Assembly: GCF_016907925.1 (NCBI RefSeq)
Contig: NZ_JAFBCZ010000010.1
Coordinates: forward strand, 1-64,000
Origin: Herpetosiphon giganteus
GTDB lineage: Bacteria > Chloroflexota > Chloroflexia > Chloroflexales > Herpetosiphonaceae
Direction: 5' to 3'
DNA: 64,000 nt
In this document: positions 34,200-42,323 of the stretch, in pieces
Position numbering within the stretch: position 1 is the first letter of the stretch
Layout: every line of letters starts with the position of its first letter
Translations under genes and position numbers: made by a program
Notes under the pieces: model-generated
What the model was told of the DNA's origin: nothing
Database searches by the model: none
Seen by the model: the letters and a program-made list of their open reading frames with translations, nothing else

Positions 34200-35441
34200 A
34201 TGGGTGTCCTTCAACGTTCTGGTTTCACAACCACCCACATTCCACTCCTGCGGCGGCTCAAACAATCAACAACGTTCTGGTTGCTGGGCAGTATGCTCTT
34301 GGTTAATCTGGCGAATTATGGCGTTGCAAGCGTGCTTGGCCGTGGGTTAGGTCCAGCAGCCTATGCCCAAATCAACGTTATCATGACCTTGTTTGGCCTC
34401 GCAACCTTGGGCAGTAGTTTTTTTCAAATTCAAGCTGCCCGGGCCAGCCTTAGTCCCAACAATCATGCCAAATTGAGGCAGCTTCGCCAAATAGCTTGGG
34501 TTGTTGGAGCGTTCAATGCGCTGCTCTGCGCAGGTTTGGCTGGATTTTGGTCAAGTCTGTTTGGCACAAGCTCAACGCCATTGCTGCTGCTTGGAGTGGG
34601 CTTGATCTGCTACTATCCGCTTGGGGTTGAGCGTGGCATTATGCAAAGCCAAGCGGCGTTTGGGTGGCTTGCAGGTAATTTACTGCTGGAAACCATGATT
34701 CGGCTCGCTGGAGCAATCAGCGTGCTCAAATTGGGTTTGGGCGTAACGGCAGTCAGTACAGTCTTTGTTGGTTCATTGCTCGCAGCGTGGAGTTTGAGTT
34801 ACGCCAAACCAGCCATAGCCGAGAATGTTGGTTCAACCAATCAGTTTCAACCATTAACACCAATCGGGCTGCGTATGCTAGGCCAAGGCTTTATCCTCAA
34901 TAGCGATCTGCTCTTGGTAACGTTGTGGTTTTCGCAGCATATTGCTGGCCAATATGCAGCTTTAGGCTTGATTGGCAGGCTTGGATTCTTCGTCAGCAGC
35001 ACGGTTGCAACATTGGGTTTTGCCAAGCTGGTACGGGCCGATCAATCGAGGCACCAACAGCAACAAGCATTTTGGCAAAGCGTGGCTATGATACTTGGCA
35101 TTGGAATCATATTTAGCCTAACCTGCTGGGCCATGCCTCAGCTGCTCATTAAGGGGCTATTTGGTTCAGCCTATCTGCCGATTGCTGGGGTGCTTTGGCG
35201 CTACGCTGCGATTGCCAGTGGCTATGCAGTGGTAAATTTCCTCGTTAGCTATCAAGCGGCCCAACAGCGACAGACTGGGGTTTGGCTGACGCTTGGGGCG
35301 GGCATTGGCCAAGTCGCGCTTTTGATCGTAGCGCATCAAACGATTAACCACGTGTTGAATGTTCAAGCGCTGGTTATGCTAGGGTTGTTGGCAACAGTTT
35401 GCTTGAGCGAATGGATGGAGCGCACAAAAAACCGCGCTTGA
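34200..35441 (+). CDS. MOP-superfamily polysaccharide flippase (Wzx-like)
   Basis: A 413-residue protein with 12 predicted membrane helices. The first is ANYGVASVLGRGLGPAAYA, which matches the Wzx/MATE-like opening NxxxxxxLGRxLGPxxYG. It should move polyprenyl-linked oligosaccharides or a similar lipid-linked precursor across the membrane. Gene and hairpin are close: a bidirectional terminator overlaps the 3' end. No ligase or polymerase is adjacent. The 288 bp upstream contain only a short hairpin (33966-33992) and a T-poor region. Confidence 0.8.
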   Translation: MGVLQRSGFTTTHIPLLRRLKQSTTFWLLGSMLLVNLANYGVASVLGRGLGPAAYAQINVIMTLFGLATLGSSFFQIQAARASLSPNNHAKLRQLRQIAWVVGAFNALLCAGLAGFWSSLFGTSSTPLLLLGVGLICYYPLGVERGIMQSQAAFGWLAGNLLLETMIRLAGAISVLKLGLGVTAVSTVFVGSLLAAWSLSYAKPAIAENVGSTNQFQPLTPIGLRMLGQGFILNSDLLLVTLWFSQHIAGQYAALGLIGRLGFFVSSTVATLGFAKLVRADQSRHQQQQAFWQSVAMILGIGIIFSLTCWAMPQLLIKGLFGSAYLPIAGVLWRYAAIASGYAVVNFLVSYQAAQQRQTGVWLTLGAGIGQVALLIVAHQTINHVLNVQALVMLGLLATVCLSEWMERTKNRA

Positions 35442-35464
35442 TCGCGATGATCAAGCGCGGTTTT
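35428..35464. terminator. Bidirectional intrinsic terminator
   Basis: A perfect 16-bp inverted repeat (35428-35443 and 35449-35464) with a 5-nt loop, overlapping the flippase stop codon. On the minus strand a longer T run (TTTTTT) follows, serving the auracyanin-like gene; on the plus strand TTTTG follows. Confidence 0.85.
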
Positions 35465-35481
35465 GATTGCAGCCAATCAGC

Positions 35482-36345
35482 TTATTTAACGGTTAGCGTA
35501 CCCTTCATACCAGCTGCATAGTGGCCAGGGTAGGCACAGATATAGCTGTAGGTACCTGGCTCCAATTGAGCATCAACACTGTCAGTTTCGCCAGCATTGA
35601 TCGTTTTGGTGTGAGCAAGCGACGTATCGGCGCTTGGCGTGAAGTCAGGGGCGTTAGCAACTGCTGAATCAACAGCTTTTTGCTCTTCGCCTGGTTTGAC
35701 AATCACAACGTTGTGGGGCACAGCGCCAACATTATTGAAGGTTACTTTGACGCTGCCTGCACTTGCGCTAAGCTCGGTTTGGGCAAACTTCAAATCGGCT
35801 CCAGCAGCGCTATCGACGGTTACGCCAGCGCCACCGCCAGCAGGAGCAGCGCCACCGCCACCAGCAGCCACAACCTTGAACGTGCCCTTCATACCAGCTG
35901 CATAGTGGCCAGGGTAGGTACAAACATAGCTGTAGGTACCTGGCTCAGCAATGTTGAAGGTGGCTGTATCATTGGCCCCGCCATCAATGGTCTTGGTGTG
36001 GGCCAGCGCGTTAGCGGCTTCAAAATTGGTGGCAGTTGCTGCGTCGGCCACGGTTTTATCTTCTTCGCCGGGGTTGACCAACACCCAGTTGTGAGGCACA
36101 ACACCTTTGTTATTAAAGGTTACTTTAATTTCGCCGGTACCTGCGGTTAACTCGGTTTTGGCAAAGGCCAAGGTGGCACCATCGGCACTATCAATGGTCA
36201 AATCATTGCTCACTGAGCCAGCAACCGCGACATCGGGGACACCTTTAAAGACCCCTACGTTGTCGTCAGCAGTACCACCGCAAGCAACCAAAGTGCCTGC
36301 TAATAAAACGCCCGCAAGCGGACGTGTCCAGCGCCGAATAGGCAT
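35482..36345 (-). CDS. Two-domain auracyanin-like blue copper lipoprotein
   Basis: A 287-residue lipoprotein (signal ending LVACGG; lipidated Cys at about residue 22). It carries two tandem cupredoxin domains separated by a Gly/Ala linker GGGGAAPAGGGAG. Each domain has the type-1 copper ligand set: VPHN (His), then YSYxCxYPGHYAAGMKG (Cys, His, Met). The two domains are nearly identical at their copper sites. Auracyanins in filamentous anoxygenic Chloroflexota carry electrons from Alternative Complex III; a duplicated form suggests electron relay to a terminal oxidase at the outer membrane face. The start has GGAGG a few bases upstream. It is monocistronic. Confidence 0.9.
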   Translation of the reverse strand: MPIRRWTRPLAGVLLAGTLVACGGTADDNVGVFKGVPDVAVAGSVSNDLTIDSADGATLAFAKTELTAGTGEIKVTFNNKGVVPHNWVLVNPGEEDKTVADAATATNFEAANALAHTKTIDGGANDTATFNIAEPGTYSYVCTYPGHYAAGMKGTFKVVAAGGGGAAPAGGGAGVTVDSAAGADLKFAQTELSASAGSVKVTFNNVGAVPHNVVIVKPGEEQKAVDSAVANAPDFTPSADTSLAHTKTINAGETDSVDAQLEPGTYSYICAYPGHYAAGMKGTLTVK

Positions 36346-36502
36346 CGATTTCCTCCATAAAGCATCTGTTTGTTGGCAAACGTATACACTGAATTATAGC
36401 ATAATGGCTTGGGCTTGGTCTCAAAGAATCGGCATTGTTTTGGATAGGCCAATTGGTAGTCAATTGCTCACCAAATGCTCACAAAGATTTACCAAAAGTT
36501 CC

Positions 36503-36530
36503 TTGACGCACTCACAGGCACTGTTATAAT
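36503..36530 (+). promoter_or_regulatory. Promoter of the SWIM-gene leader
   Basis: TTGACG (36503-36508), a 16-bp spacer and TATAAT (36525-36530) with an extended TG. The predicted start at about 36537 gives a 165-nt leader before the SWIM gene. Confidence 0.75.
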
Positions 36531-36571
36531 ACACACCAAGAGGCTGCTGTAACTGGAAAGGCCCACCCACA

Positions 36572-36688
36572 ATGCGAATTGAATTCGACAATTGGGTTAA
36601 CGATAGCACGACAGAGGCATCAGCCTGTGTCGTTTTTTGTACCAACGCTACGGCGTGGGAACGGCTCACGGCGTTTTTCGCTATATAA
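36572..36688 (+). CDS. Small leader ORF (38 aa) upstream of the SWIM gene
   Basis: An ORF beginning MRIEFDNWVNDSTTEASACV and ending TAA at 36686-36688; its stop abuts the ribosome site GGAGG of the SWIM gene. GGAAAG lies about 13 bases before its ATG, a poor position. Both terminator-like hairpins of the leader lie inside it, a typical attenuation layout. I know no homologue. It could be a leader peptide or chance. Confidence 0.4.
   Translation: MRIEFDNWVNDSTTEASACVVFCTNATAWERLTAFFAI
36608..36678 (+). promoter_or_regulatory. Two tandem terminator-like hairpins in the SWIM leader
   Basis: Hairpin 1: ACGACAGAGGC (36608-36618) / GCCTGTGTCGT (36623-36633), one mismatch, followed by a six-T run. 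Hairpin 2: ACGGCGTG (36650-36657) / CACGGCGT (36667-36674), one mismatch, followed by TTTT. Both precede the SWIM gene's ribosome site, so transcription would end early unless the stems are prevented. Confidence 0.55.
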
Positions 36689-36701
36689 GGAGGATCGTCC
36701 A

Positions 36702-36989
36702 ATGTACTCCGATATGATTAGCAAGATCGACAAAGCCAAACGGTACGCCCAAGAACCAGAACGGATTGCAATTCAACAGTTTAGTGCGACCTTCCGTGGT
36801 GGCAATAACCACGAAGTCCAGCTGTTGGCAAGCGGTGAATGGCACTGTGATTGTGAATTTTTTGCCCATTGGAACACCTGCTCACACGTGATGGCATTGC
36901 AACGGATCTTAGAGCCAATGTTAAATGATGATGCTCGCCGAGCTGGCTCACCATTTACCTTCGATGAAATTGCCGAGGCTGTTGGCTAA
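36702..36989 (+). CDS. SWIM zinc-finger protein (95 aa)
   Basis: A 95-residue protein consisting mainly of a SWIM domain: WHCDCEFFAHWNTCSHVMAL provides CxC...CxH zinc ligands. SWIM domains bind DNA or proteins. The N-terminus (MYSDMISKIDKAKRYAQEPE) is helical, and the C-terminal 30 residues end with DEIAEAVG. AAGGAGG lies a few bases before the ATG at 36702. It is translated after a regulated leader and is followed by gltX. Confidence 0.85.
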   Translation: MYSDMISKIDKAKRYAQEPERIAIQQFSATFRGGNNHEVQLLASGEWHCDCEFFAHWNTCSHVMALQRILEPMLNDDARRAGSPFTFDEIAEAVG

Positions 36990-37012
36990 AGGATTTGCTC
37001 CAGGGTCAAGGT

Positions 37013-37055
37013 TGCGCCACGTGACGAGTAGCTACTTGTCGACGTGGCGTAGCTG
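37013..37055 (+). terminator. Hairpin after the SWIM gene
   Basis: CGCCACGT (37015-37022) pairs with ACGTGGCG (37042-37049), with an inner AGTAGCTACT palindrome, followed by TAGCTGTTTAAA. The T-tract is weak. Confidence 0.5.
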
Positions 37056-37103
37056 TTTAAAGCGAGAAGGGTCGTGCGCGCATATCACCGCCAGCAACGG
37101 CTA

Positions 37104-37112
37104 TGGTATAAT
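37104..37112 (+). promoter_or_regulatory. Extended -10 promoter of gltX
   Basis: TGGTATAAT (TATAAT 37107-37112 with an extended TG), 20 bases before the gltX ATG; no good -35 box. Confidence 0.5.
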
Positions 37113-37131
37113 CGCGACGCAAGGAGGTATT

Positions 37132-38619
37132 ATGTCGGATCGTCCAACACCAGCCCGCACGCGCTTTGCGCCAAGTCCGACGGGCTATCTGCATATCGGT
37201 AGTTTACGTACCGTGTTATTTAGCTGGTTGTGGGCACGCCACACCGGCGGTCAATTTTTATTACGGATTGAAGATACCGATCGCAAGCGCTTTGTCGAAG
37301 GCGCAGAAGAACAATTAACCAGTTCACTGCAAGCGATCGGCCTCATGTGGGATGAAGGTCCAATTGTTGGCGGTCCTCACGCACCTTATAAACAATCCGA
37401 ACGCTTGGACATTTATCAGGCTCACGCTGCAAGCTTGATCGAAAAAGGCGTTGCTTACCGTTCGTATGCCACCGCCGAAGAAATTGCCGCCCTCAACGCC
37501 AAACGCGAGGCGCGTGGCGAGCCAAAGCTCTTGGTGTTTCGCAATTTGCCCGGCATCGACGACGCAGCCCGTGAAGCAGCTGGCGAGCCATACAACGTGC
37601 GGCTGAGCCTCAAAACGACTGGCAAAACGATCGTGCATGATCTGGTTCGCGGCCAAATTGAGTTTGATAATGCAGCCTTGAAAATGCCCGATCCGGTGCT
37701 GTTGAAAACCGATGGCTTCCCAACCTATGCCCTCGCCGCCATGGTCGATGATCACTTAATGGGGATCACCCACGTGCTGCGAGCTGATGAATGGCTGCCA
37801 ACCTGGCCGATTCACCATCAAATCTACGAGGCCTTTGGCTGGGAGCAACCGGTTTGGGTGCATGTGCCGCAAGTTTTGGGCAGCGATGGCAAGAAGCTTT
37901 CCAAACGCCATGGCGATACCTCGGTGACCGAGTATATTGAGCTTGGCTTTTTGCCTGAAGCAATCGTCAACTATTTGGCCTTAATTGGCTGGTCATACGA
38001 CGATAAAACTGAGTTTATGACCCTTGAAGAGTTGATCGAGCGCTTTGATCTGAATCGGATTCGCCCATCGGGCGGGGTGTTTGATCGCGATAAGCTTTTA
38101 CACTTCAACGGGGTCTATTTGCGCAATTTGGCTGCTGCTGATTTAGCGCAACGCATCGCCCCCTATTTGAGCAAAGCTGGCTTAATTAGTGCTGAACCAA
38201 CTGCGGCAGAATTGGCCAAGGTGGCCGAATACTTGCCATTAGTGCAAGAACGGATTAAGCTACTCAGCGAAGCACCAGAATTGCTAGATTTCTTCTTTGT
38301 TGATCCACAGGGCTACGACCCAGCCTTGTTGGTGCCAAAGAAGGGCGACCCAGCCCAAACTGTCGAGGTGCTTGGTCAAGTCAAGGCCAGTTTGGAAGCT
38401 CTCGAAACGTGGGATAGCCCAAGTTTAGATAAGCTTTTGCACGATTTTGTCAATCAACTTGGGCTGAAAATTCCCCAAGTTTTTATGCCTATTCGGGTTG
38501 CGCTCACTGGGCGAACCACCTCACCAGGCCTGTTTGAAACCATGGCGGTGTTGGGTAAGGCCGTGACGCTCGCGCGAATCAGCACTGCTGCTGCGGCGCT
38601 TTCCTCTGCCTCTGTATAG
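37132..38619 (+). CDS. gltX: Glutamate--tRNA ligase
   Basis: A 495-residue class I synthetase that charges tRNA-Glu. It contains RFAPSPTGYLHIGSL (HIGH motif), FLLRIEDTD, the anticodon-binding C-terminal domain and the KMSKS loop GKKLSKRHGD. Length fits. GGAGGTATT precedes ATG 37132; the frame runs open 69 codons upstream through unrelated sequence and the hairpin, so those are excluded. Glutamate charging may serve glutamine transamidation too, but gatCAB is not seen here. Confidence 0.97.
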   Translation: MSDRPTPARTRFAPSPTGYLHIGSLRTVLFSWLWARHTGGQFLLRIEDTDRKRFVEGAEEQLTSSLQAIGLMWDEGPIVGGPHAPYKQSERLDIYQAHAASLIEKGVAYRSYATAEEIAALNAKREARGEPKLLVFRNLPGIDDAAREAAGEPYNVRLSLKTTGKTIVHDLVRGQIEFDNAALKMPDPVLLKTDGFPTYALAAMVDDHLMGITHVLRADEWLPTWPIHHQIYEAFGWEQPVWVHVPQVLGSDGKKLSKRHGDTSVTEYIELGFLPEAIVNYLALIGWSYDDKTEFMTLEELIERFDLNRIRPSGGVFDRDKLLHFNGVYLRNLAAADLAQRIAPYLSKAGLISAEPTAAELAKVAEYLPLVQERIKLLSEAPELLDFFFVDPQGYDPALLVPKKGDPAQTVEVLGQVKASLEALETWDSPSLDKLLHDFVNQLGLKIPQVFMPIRVALTGRTTSPGLFETMAVLGKAVTLARISTAAAALSSASV

Positions 38620-38643
38620 TTCGATTAGTCAGGAGGATGTTCA

Positions 38644-38898
38644 ATGACGCTTGACGAAGCCAAAACCGAATTGACCAACTTGGTCTTGGGAGTTTCGCCC
38701 GATGCCGTGTTACGCTATAAAAAACGGGGCAGCGATGAGTTGGCGATTCGGGTTTATGCCCCAGCCGACCACGAGGATGCCATTCGTGAAGCAACCCGCG
38801 AACGTTCAATCGCCTTGTTAACCGAACACGATTTGGATGTTCAGATTTTGATTTACGATATTTCAACCTCGTTGCCAACCGAAGAAGGCGCAGAGTAA
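38644..38898 (+). CDS. Hypothetical small protein (84 aa)
   Basis: An 84-residue soluble protein of a ferredoxin-like alternating pattern (MTLDEAKTELTNLVLGVSPD, then IALLTEHDLDVQILIYDI). No domain recognised. AGGAGG lies a few bases before the ATG, so expression is well supported. It lies 24 bases after gltX, probably in its transcript, and is closed by its own terminator. Confidence 0.7.
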   Translation: MTLDEAKTELTNLVLGVSPDAVLRYKKRGSDELAIRVYAPADHEDAIREATRERSIALLTEHDLDVQILIYDISTSLPTEEGAE

Positions 38899-38931
38899 CC
38901 TGCACCTAGCGGAGCCAACGGCCTCTAGCAG

Positions 38932-38961
38932 CAATGCTAGGGGCTGCTTTTGATTAAAGGG
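38932..38961 (+). terminator. Intrinsic terminator
   Basis: CCTCTAGCA (38932-38940) pairs with TGCTAGGGG (38945-38953) with one G-T pair, followed by CTGCTTTT. Confidence 0.7.
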
Positions 38962-38968
38962 AAAGGCC

Positions 38969-40045
38969 ATGGATTCCTATCAACCAACCAGCGATGAACG
39001 CCAAGCGATGCGCGCATTTCTGCAACGCGCCGAGGTGCGCATCTCGACAATGCACCGCATTGCAGGCGTATTTTTGAATGGCGCAGGCTTATTGATTTTG
39101 TTGCCAGTCTTTTTTCGCGATGCAATTAGCGACATCAACGAGATTGTGCTCACCCAGATTGCCCAGCTCTTTACGCTGTGGCAAACTGGCCAATTTTCGT
39201 GGTCGGCAGTTGCCGATTTGGGCCTCTACACGCTGCTGTTTATTCCGTTTATCGCAACCTTGGGCATTCCGCTGTATGCATTTTTGCTGTTGCTGAAAGA
39301 TATTGTCTACTTTTATTTTGCCAACCAAAGCCCTGGCTTCACCCATAAATTGTTTAACCCGCGTTTTATCCTTTCGGGCTTGGCGTTTTCCACCGACGAA
39401 GCGCCAGCAGTCAAGCGCGCCGTGATTCAGCATCAATATAATTCCGATTTGTTGGAGTTTATTTTGCCCTTCGAGCGCCACGAAGCAGCGTTTTATGATC
39501 ATGTCTATCAGCAAAGCGAGGGCTTAATTGTGCCGCCCAGCCGTGATGCGGCCCAACTAGCCAGCCAAGGCATCAACCAAAGCCAAATCAGCCAGCAAGC
39601 AACCGAGCGTTTTAACACGGCCTTGGGCTTATCGGGCTTTCTCGATCGCACCTTGATTGAAGAAGTAGCACGAACTGAAATTTCGGTAGTGCGCTATGCG
39701 TTATGTCTACGACGTTTGGTGTTGCGCTATATCAAAGCCTTGTTGATGTTTGTTTGGACGACCTTGCTCTCGTTTATTTTGGTTTCGTTCCTGGAGCACT
39801 TGCAGCCGTTGGTAATTTTGGCGGTGGGCTATGTGGTTTGGTCGGCGCTTACGCCATTGGTCGTGCGCATGCCTACCAACTGGATCTGGCAAGCACTGCG
39901 CGAGGATGTCAATCTCAAAGGAGTGGCCCGTGATGAAGAAATAACCCGTTTTGAGCGCTTTGTCGTCAAGGTCTGTCGTTTGACCTTGGCAATAGCGCTG
40001 TTGACCTTGCTCAGCGAAATTGGGCGGCTGATAGTGCATGTTTAG
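38969..40045 (+). CDS. Membrane protein of unknown function (358 aa)
   Basis: A 358-residue protein with about four membrane helices: two near residues 29-47 and 86-112 (IAGVFLNGAGLLILLPVFF, then LLFIPFIATLGIPLYAFLL), two near 250-295, and a C-terminal hydrophobic segment. Between them a soluble domain carries FNTALGLSGFLDRTLIEEVART. No family recognised. GGAAAGGCC precedes the ATG. It is separated from the gltX unit by a terminator. Confidence 0.7.
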   Translation: MDSYQPTSDERQAMRAFLQRAEVRISTMHRIAGVFLNGAGLLILLPVFFRDAISDINEIVLTQIAQLFTLWQTGQFSWSAVADLGLYTLLFIPFIATLGIPLYAFLLLLKDIVYFYFANQSPGFTHKLFNPRFILSGLAFSTDEAPAVKRAVIQHQYNSDLLEFILPFERHEAAFYDHVYQQSEGLIVPPSRDAAQLASQGINQSQISQQATERFNTALGLSGFLDRTLIEEVARTEISVVRYALCLRRLVLRYIKALLMFVWTTLLSFILVSFLEHLQPLVILAVGYVVWSALTPLVVRMPTNWIWQALREDVNLKGVARDEEITRFERFVVKVCRLTLAIALLTLLSEIGRLIVHV

Positions 40046-40054
40046 GGATTGAAA

Positions 40055-40232
40055 GCCCCTCACCCCAACCCCTCTCCCGTCCAACGGGCGAGGGACTTTT
40101 CATGTTGTAGTTCGGCCACAAATTCCGTTGCTCCCCCTCGCCCGCGTTTAGTGGGCGAGGGGGTTGGGGGGTGAGGGCATGGTCTCCGATCCTCTCGCCC
40201 GCGTTTAGTGGGAGAGGTGCGGGGGGTGAGGG
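40055..40232. repeat. Palindromic CCCTCACCCC-type intergenic repeat, three units
   Basis: A 178-bp spacer almost filled by self-complementary sequence: CCCTCACCCCAACCCCTCTCCC-like text at the left pairs with GGGGGTTGGGGGGTGAGGG-like text at the right. Two hairpins share the loop GCGTTTAGT: CCCTCGCCC (40135-40143) / GGGCGAGGG (40153-40161), and a shorter partial copy at 40191-40217. The outer sequences match the element at 47527-47634. It is a REP-like or MITE-like family and may serve as terminator for tatC. Confidence 0.7.
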
Positions 40233-40237
40233 AATTG

Positions 40238-40990
40238 CTAATTAGCATTCTTGGGTTGAGCAAAACGGCCTAGCAACAAGCCAAATTCAAACAATAAATA
40301 CATCGGCACTGCCAAAAATGCGAGGTTAGCAGGGTCGCCAGTTGGGGTCAGAATTGCAGCCGCCACCACGGTAATCAGCACCACATAGCGGCGATAGCGC
40401 CCAAGTTTACGCGGGTTGAGAATGCCAATTTTGGTCAGGGTAAACATGATCATTGGCAACTCAAAGACAATCCCGTTGATCAACAGCAAGCGGGTCAGAA
40501 TCGAGAGAAAATCATCGAGCCGCGGCTTATTTTCAATCAAATTGCCAGCATTCTCAGTGCCAAAATTGATCAAAAATTTAATGGCCGCAGGTGCGGTCAC
40601 AAACCAGCCAAACGCAATGCCGCCAACAAAGCAAAAAATCACCAACGGCAGCCCAATAAAAATCCATTTGCGTTCGGTGCGGGTTAGGCCGGGCGCTAAG
40701 AAGGCCAGCAGTTGATAGATGATAATCGGCATCGCAGCAGCAATGCCCAAGGTGAGCGCGGTGCTGAGGTAGGTAGTAAACGTTTCGGTAACTTCGGTAG
40801 TTTGCACGCCCTGCTCGCCAGCAAAGCTCAAAATCAAATATTTGATAAAGCCAGTGCTATTGACGATGTAAAAGCCACCAAGCATGCCAATTAAGACCGC
40901 AATCGAAACTTTGGTCAGGCGTGAGCGCAACTCGCGCAAGTGGTCGAGCAAGGTCATGGTGCCATCAACGGCGGTAGTTGCTTTAGCCAT
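40238..40990 (-). CDS. tatC: Twin-arginine translocase subunit TatC
   Basis: A 250-residue protein with six membrane helices. The N-terminal consensus (MTLLDHLRELRSRL, with the conserved Glu in the first loop) and PLVIFCFVGGIAFGWFVTAP fit TatC, the receptor of the Tat export pathway for folded proteins. It starts at ATG 40990 with GAGGAG upstream, overlapping the end of tatA/B by eight bases. An in-frame extension upstream would lie within the tatA/B frame and is ignored. The tatA/B gene is directly upstream, so the pair is coupled. Confidence 0.95.
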   Translation of the reverse strand: MAKATTAVDGTMTLLDHLRELRSRLTKVSIAVLIGMLGGFYIVNSTGFIKYLILSFAGEQGVQTTEVTETFTTYLSTALTLGIAAAMPIIIYQLLAFLAPGLTRTERKWIFIGLPLVIFCFVGGIAFGWFVTAPAAIKFLINFGTENAGNLIENKPRLDDFLSILTRLLLINGIVFELPMIMFTLTKIGILNPRKLGRYRRYVVLITVVAAAILTPTGDPANLAFLAVPMYLLFEFGLLLGRFAQPKNAN

Positions 40991-41453
40991 TGGTTTGCTC
41001 CTCGGCGGCTGAGGCACGCAATGCCTGATCGAGTGGTTGGTCGAGCAAATCGTCATCGAGCATCATGCGAGCTTGGTTGGCAATCTCTGGGCGGGCCAAG
41101 GGTGGTTTGGGGGTTGGATCAATCACATTGGCAGCGGCGGTGGTTTTGGGGTCTAAGCCAAGGTCGACGATCATCGCCCGATCGTCATCGGAGAGAATCG
41201 AGCGCCCAAGCTCCTGAATTTGGCGGCGCGGATCGAGGTCGCGCAACTGGCGGGCCATCTTCTCGACCGATTCATAATCATCGCCCAACTCGTTGCGGGC
41301 CTGATTGCGCAGATCGGTAATCATCTTGCGGCCTTTGCTGATCCACTGGCCAATTTGAAACAGCATTTCAGGCAAGCGTTCAGGGCCGACGACCACGAGG
41401 GCAATCACCAAGATGATCACAAATTCAAACGGGCCAATCCCAAAAATTGTCAT
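40983..41453 (-). CDS. tatA: Sec-independent translocase TatA/TatB-type protein
   Basis: A 156-residue protein: one short N-terminal membrane helix (IGPFEFVIILVIALVVVGP), the characteristic GPERLPEM motif, an amphipathic helix (QIGQWISKGRKMITDLRNQA) and a long charged C-terminal region with Pro-rich stretches. The length and tail are more like TatB, but only one such gene is seen here, so it may serve both roles. It overlaps tatC. Confidence 0.85.
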   Translation of the reverse strand: MTIFGIGPFEFVIILVIALVVVGPERLPEMLFQIGQWISKGRKMITDLRNQARNELGDDYESVEKMARQLRDLDPRRQIQELGRSILSDDDRAMIVDLGLDPKTTAAANVIDPTPKPPLARPEIANQARMMLDDDLLDQPLDQALRASAAEEQTNG

Positions 41454-41519
41454 AAGCGTCTGACCACTAGCTAAAGGCTTTGGGGATACGCTTTAAGCAA
41501 GTATTAACCTCAAGCCCAA

Positions 41520-41572
41520 CAAATAACAAATGGACAATGCCGCAAGGTTTGAACCTTGGGTGGCATTGTCCA
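41520..41572 (-). terminator. Terminator of the fab-nusB-acpP operon
   Basis: TGGACAATGCC (41531-41541) pairs with GGCATTGTCCA (41562-41572), enclosing a nested CAAGGTT/AACCTTG stem. On the minus strand a T-rich tail follows (TTTGTTATTTG). It closes the long minus-strand operon at acpP. Confidence 0.8.
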
Positions 41573-41587
41573 CTGTTCGCATACAAA

Positions 41588-41827
41588 TTACTCTTGGATG
41601 TGTGCTTTGATAAATGCTTCGGCATCGCCGACGGTGCGCAATTTTTCAGCTTCTTCGTCGGTAATTTCTACGCCGAATTCTTCTTCGAGCGACATGACCA
41701 ACTCGACCAAATCGAGTGAGTCGGCGTTGAGGTCATCCAAGAAGGTTGCGCTTGGGACGATTTTTTCTTCTTCTACGCCCAATTGTTCAGCAACCAATTT
41801 CTTCAAGCGTTCGTTTAAGTCTGCCAT
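41588..41827 (-). CDS. acpP: Acyl carrier protein
   Basis: A 79-residue carrier: [20 protein letters not shown] then the phosphopantetheine site in [20 protein letters not shown] (Ser of DSL). It shuttles acyl chains during fatty acid synthesis. GGAG precedes ATG 41827; the frame remains open upstream but those residues do not belong. It is the last gene of the fab operon, 55 bp after nusB. Confidence 0.97.
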   Translation of the reverse strand: MADLNERLKKLVAEQLGVEEEKIVPSATFLDDLNADSLDLVELVMSLEEEFGVEITDEEAEKLRTVGDAEAFIKAHIQE

Positions 41828-41882
41828 TGGTAGAATCTCCGTATAGAAAATAAGTCCGAGGTTAGCAAAAATGCTTCCTGCG

Positions 41883-42323
41883 TTATTCCTCGGATTCAGG
41901 TTTATTGACCACGGTACTGAGCACGCCATTGACAAATCGACCAGAATTATCACTGCCGAAGTGTTTGGCGAGTTCGACCGCTTCATTAATCACGGCTTTA
42001 ACCGGAGCTTTATCCGCTGCCGCATCGTAAAGAATTTCAAACAAGGCGATGCGCAGCACCGCAATATCCACGCCTGGCATTTGGTGGACGGGCCAAGATG
42101 GTGCGACTTTGGTAATTAAATCGTCAATTGTTTGACGATTGAGCCATGCACCATTGACAATACGGGCAAAAAAATCACGACCTTCTGCGCTGAACATTTC
42201 ATCATCGCTGATGCGTGCAACAACCGAATCAAGGTCGTGGGTGGTTTGATCAAGTTCAAAGAGTGCCTGAAGTGCCGCAGCACGCACTCGGTGGCGAAGG
42301 CTACCCACGGTTCTGCTCGACAT
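41883..42323 (-). CDS. nusB: Transcription antitermination protein NusB
   Basis: A 146-residue all-helical protein: [20 protein letters not shown], then [20 protein letters not shown], then [21 protein letters not shown], and [25 protein letters not shown]. This is the NusB signature; it works with NusE on boxA RNA during rRNA transcription. Its start overlaps the last 23 bases of the Asp23/Gls24 gene, so translation is coupled. Length fits the family. Confidence 0.95.
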   Translation of the reverse strand: MSSRTVGSLRHRVRAAALQALFELDQTTHDLDSVVARISDDEMFSAEGRDFFARIVNGAWLNRQTIDDLITKVAPSWPVHQMPGVDIAVLRIALFEILYDAAADKAPVKAVINEAVELAKHFGSDNSGRFVNGVLSTVVNKPESEE

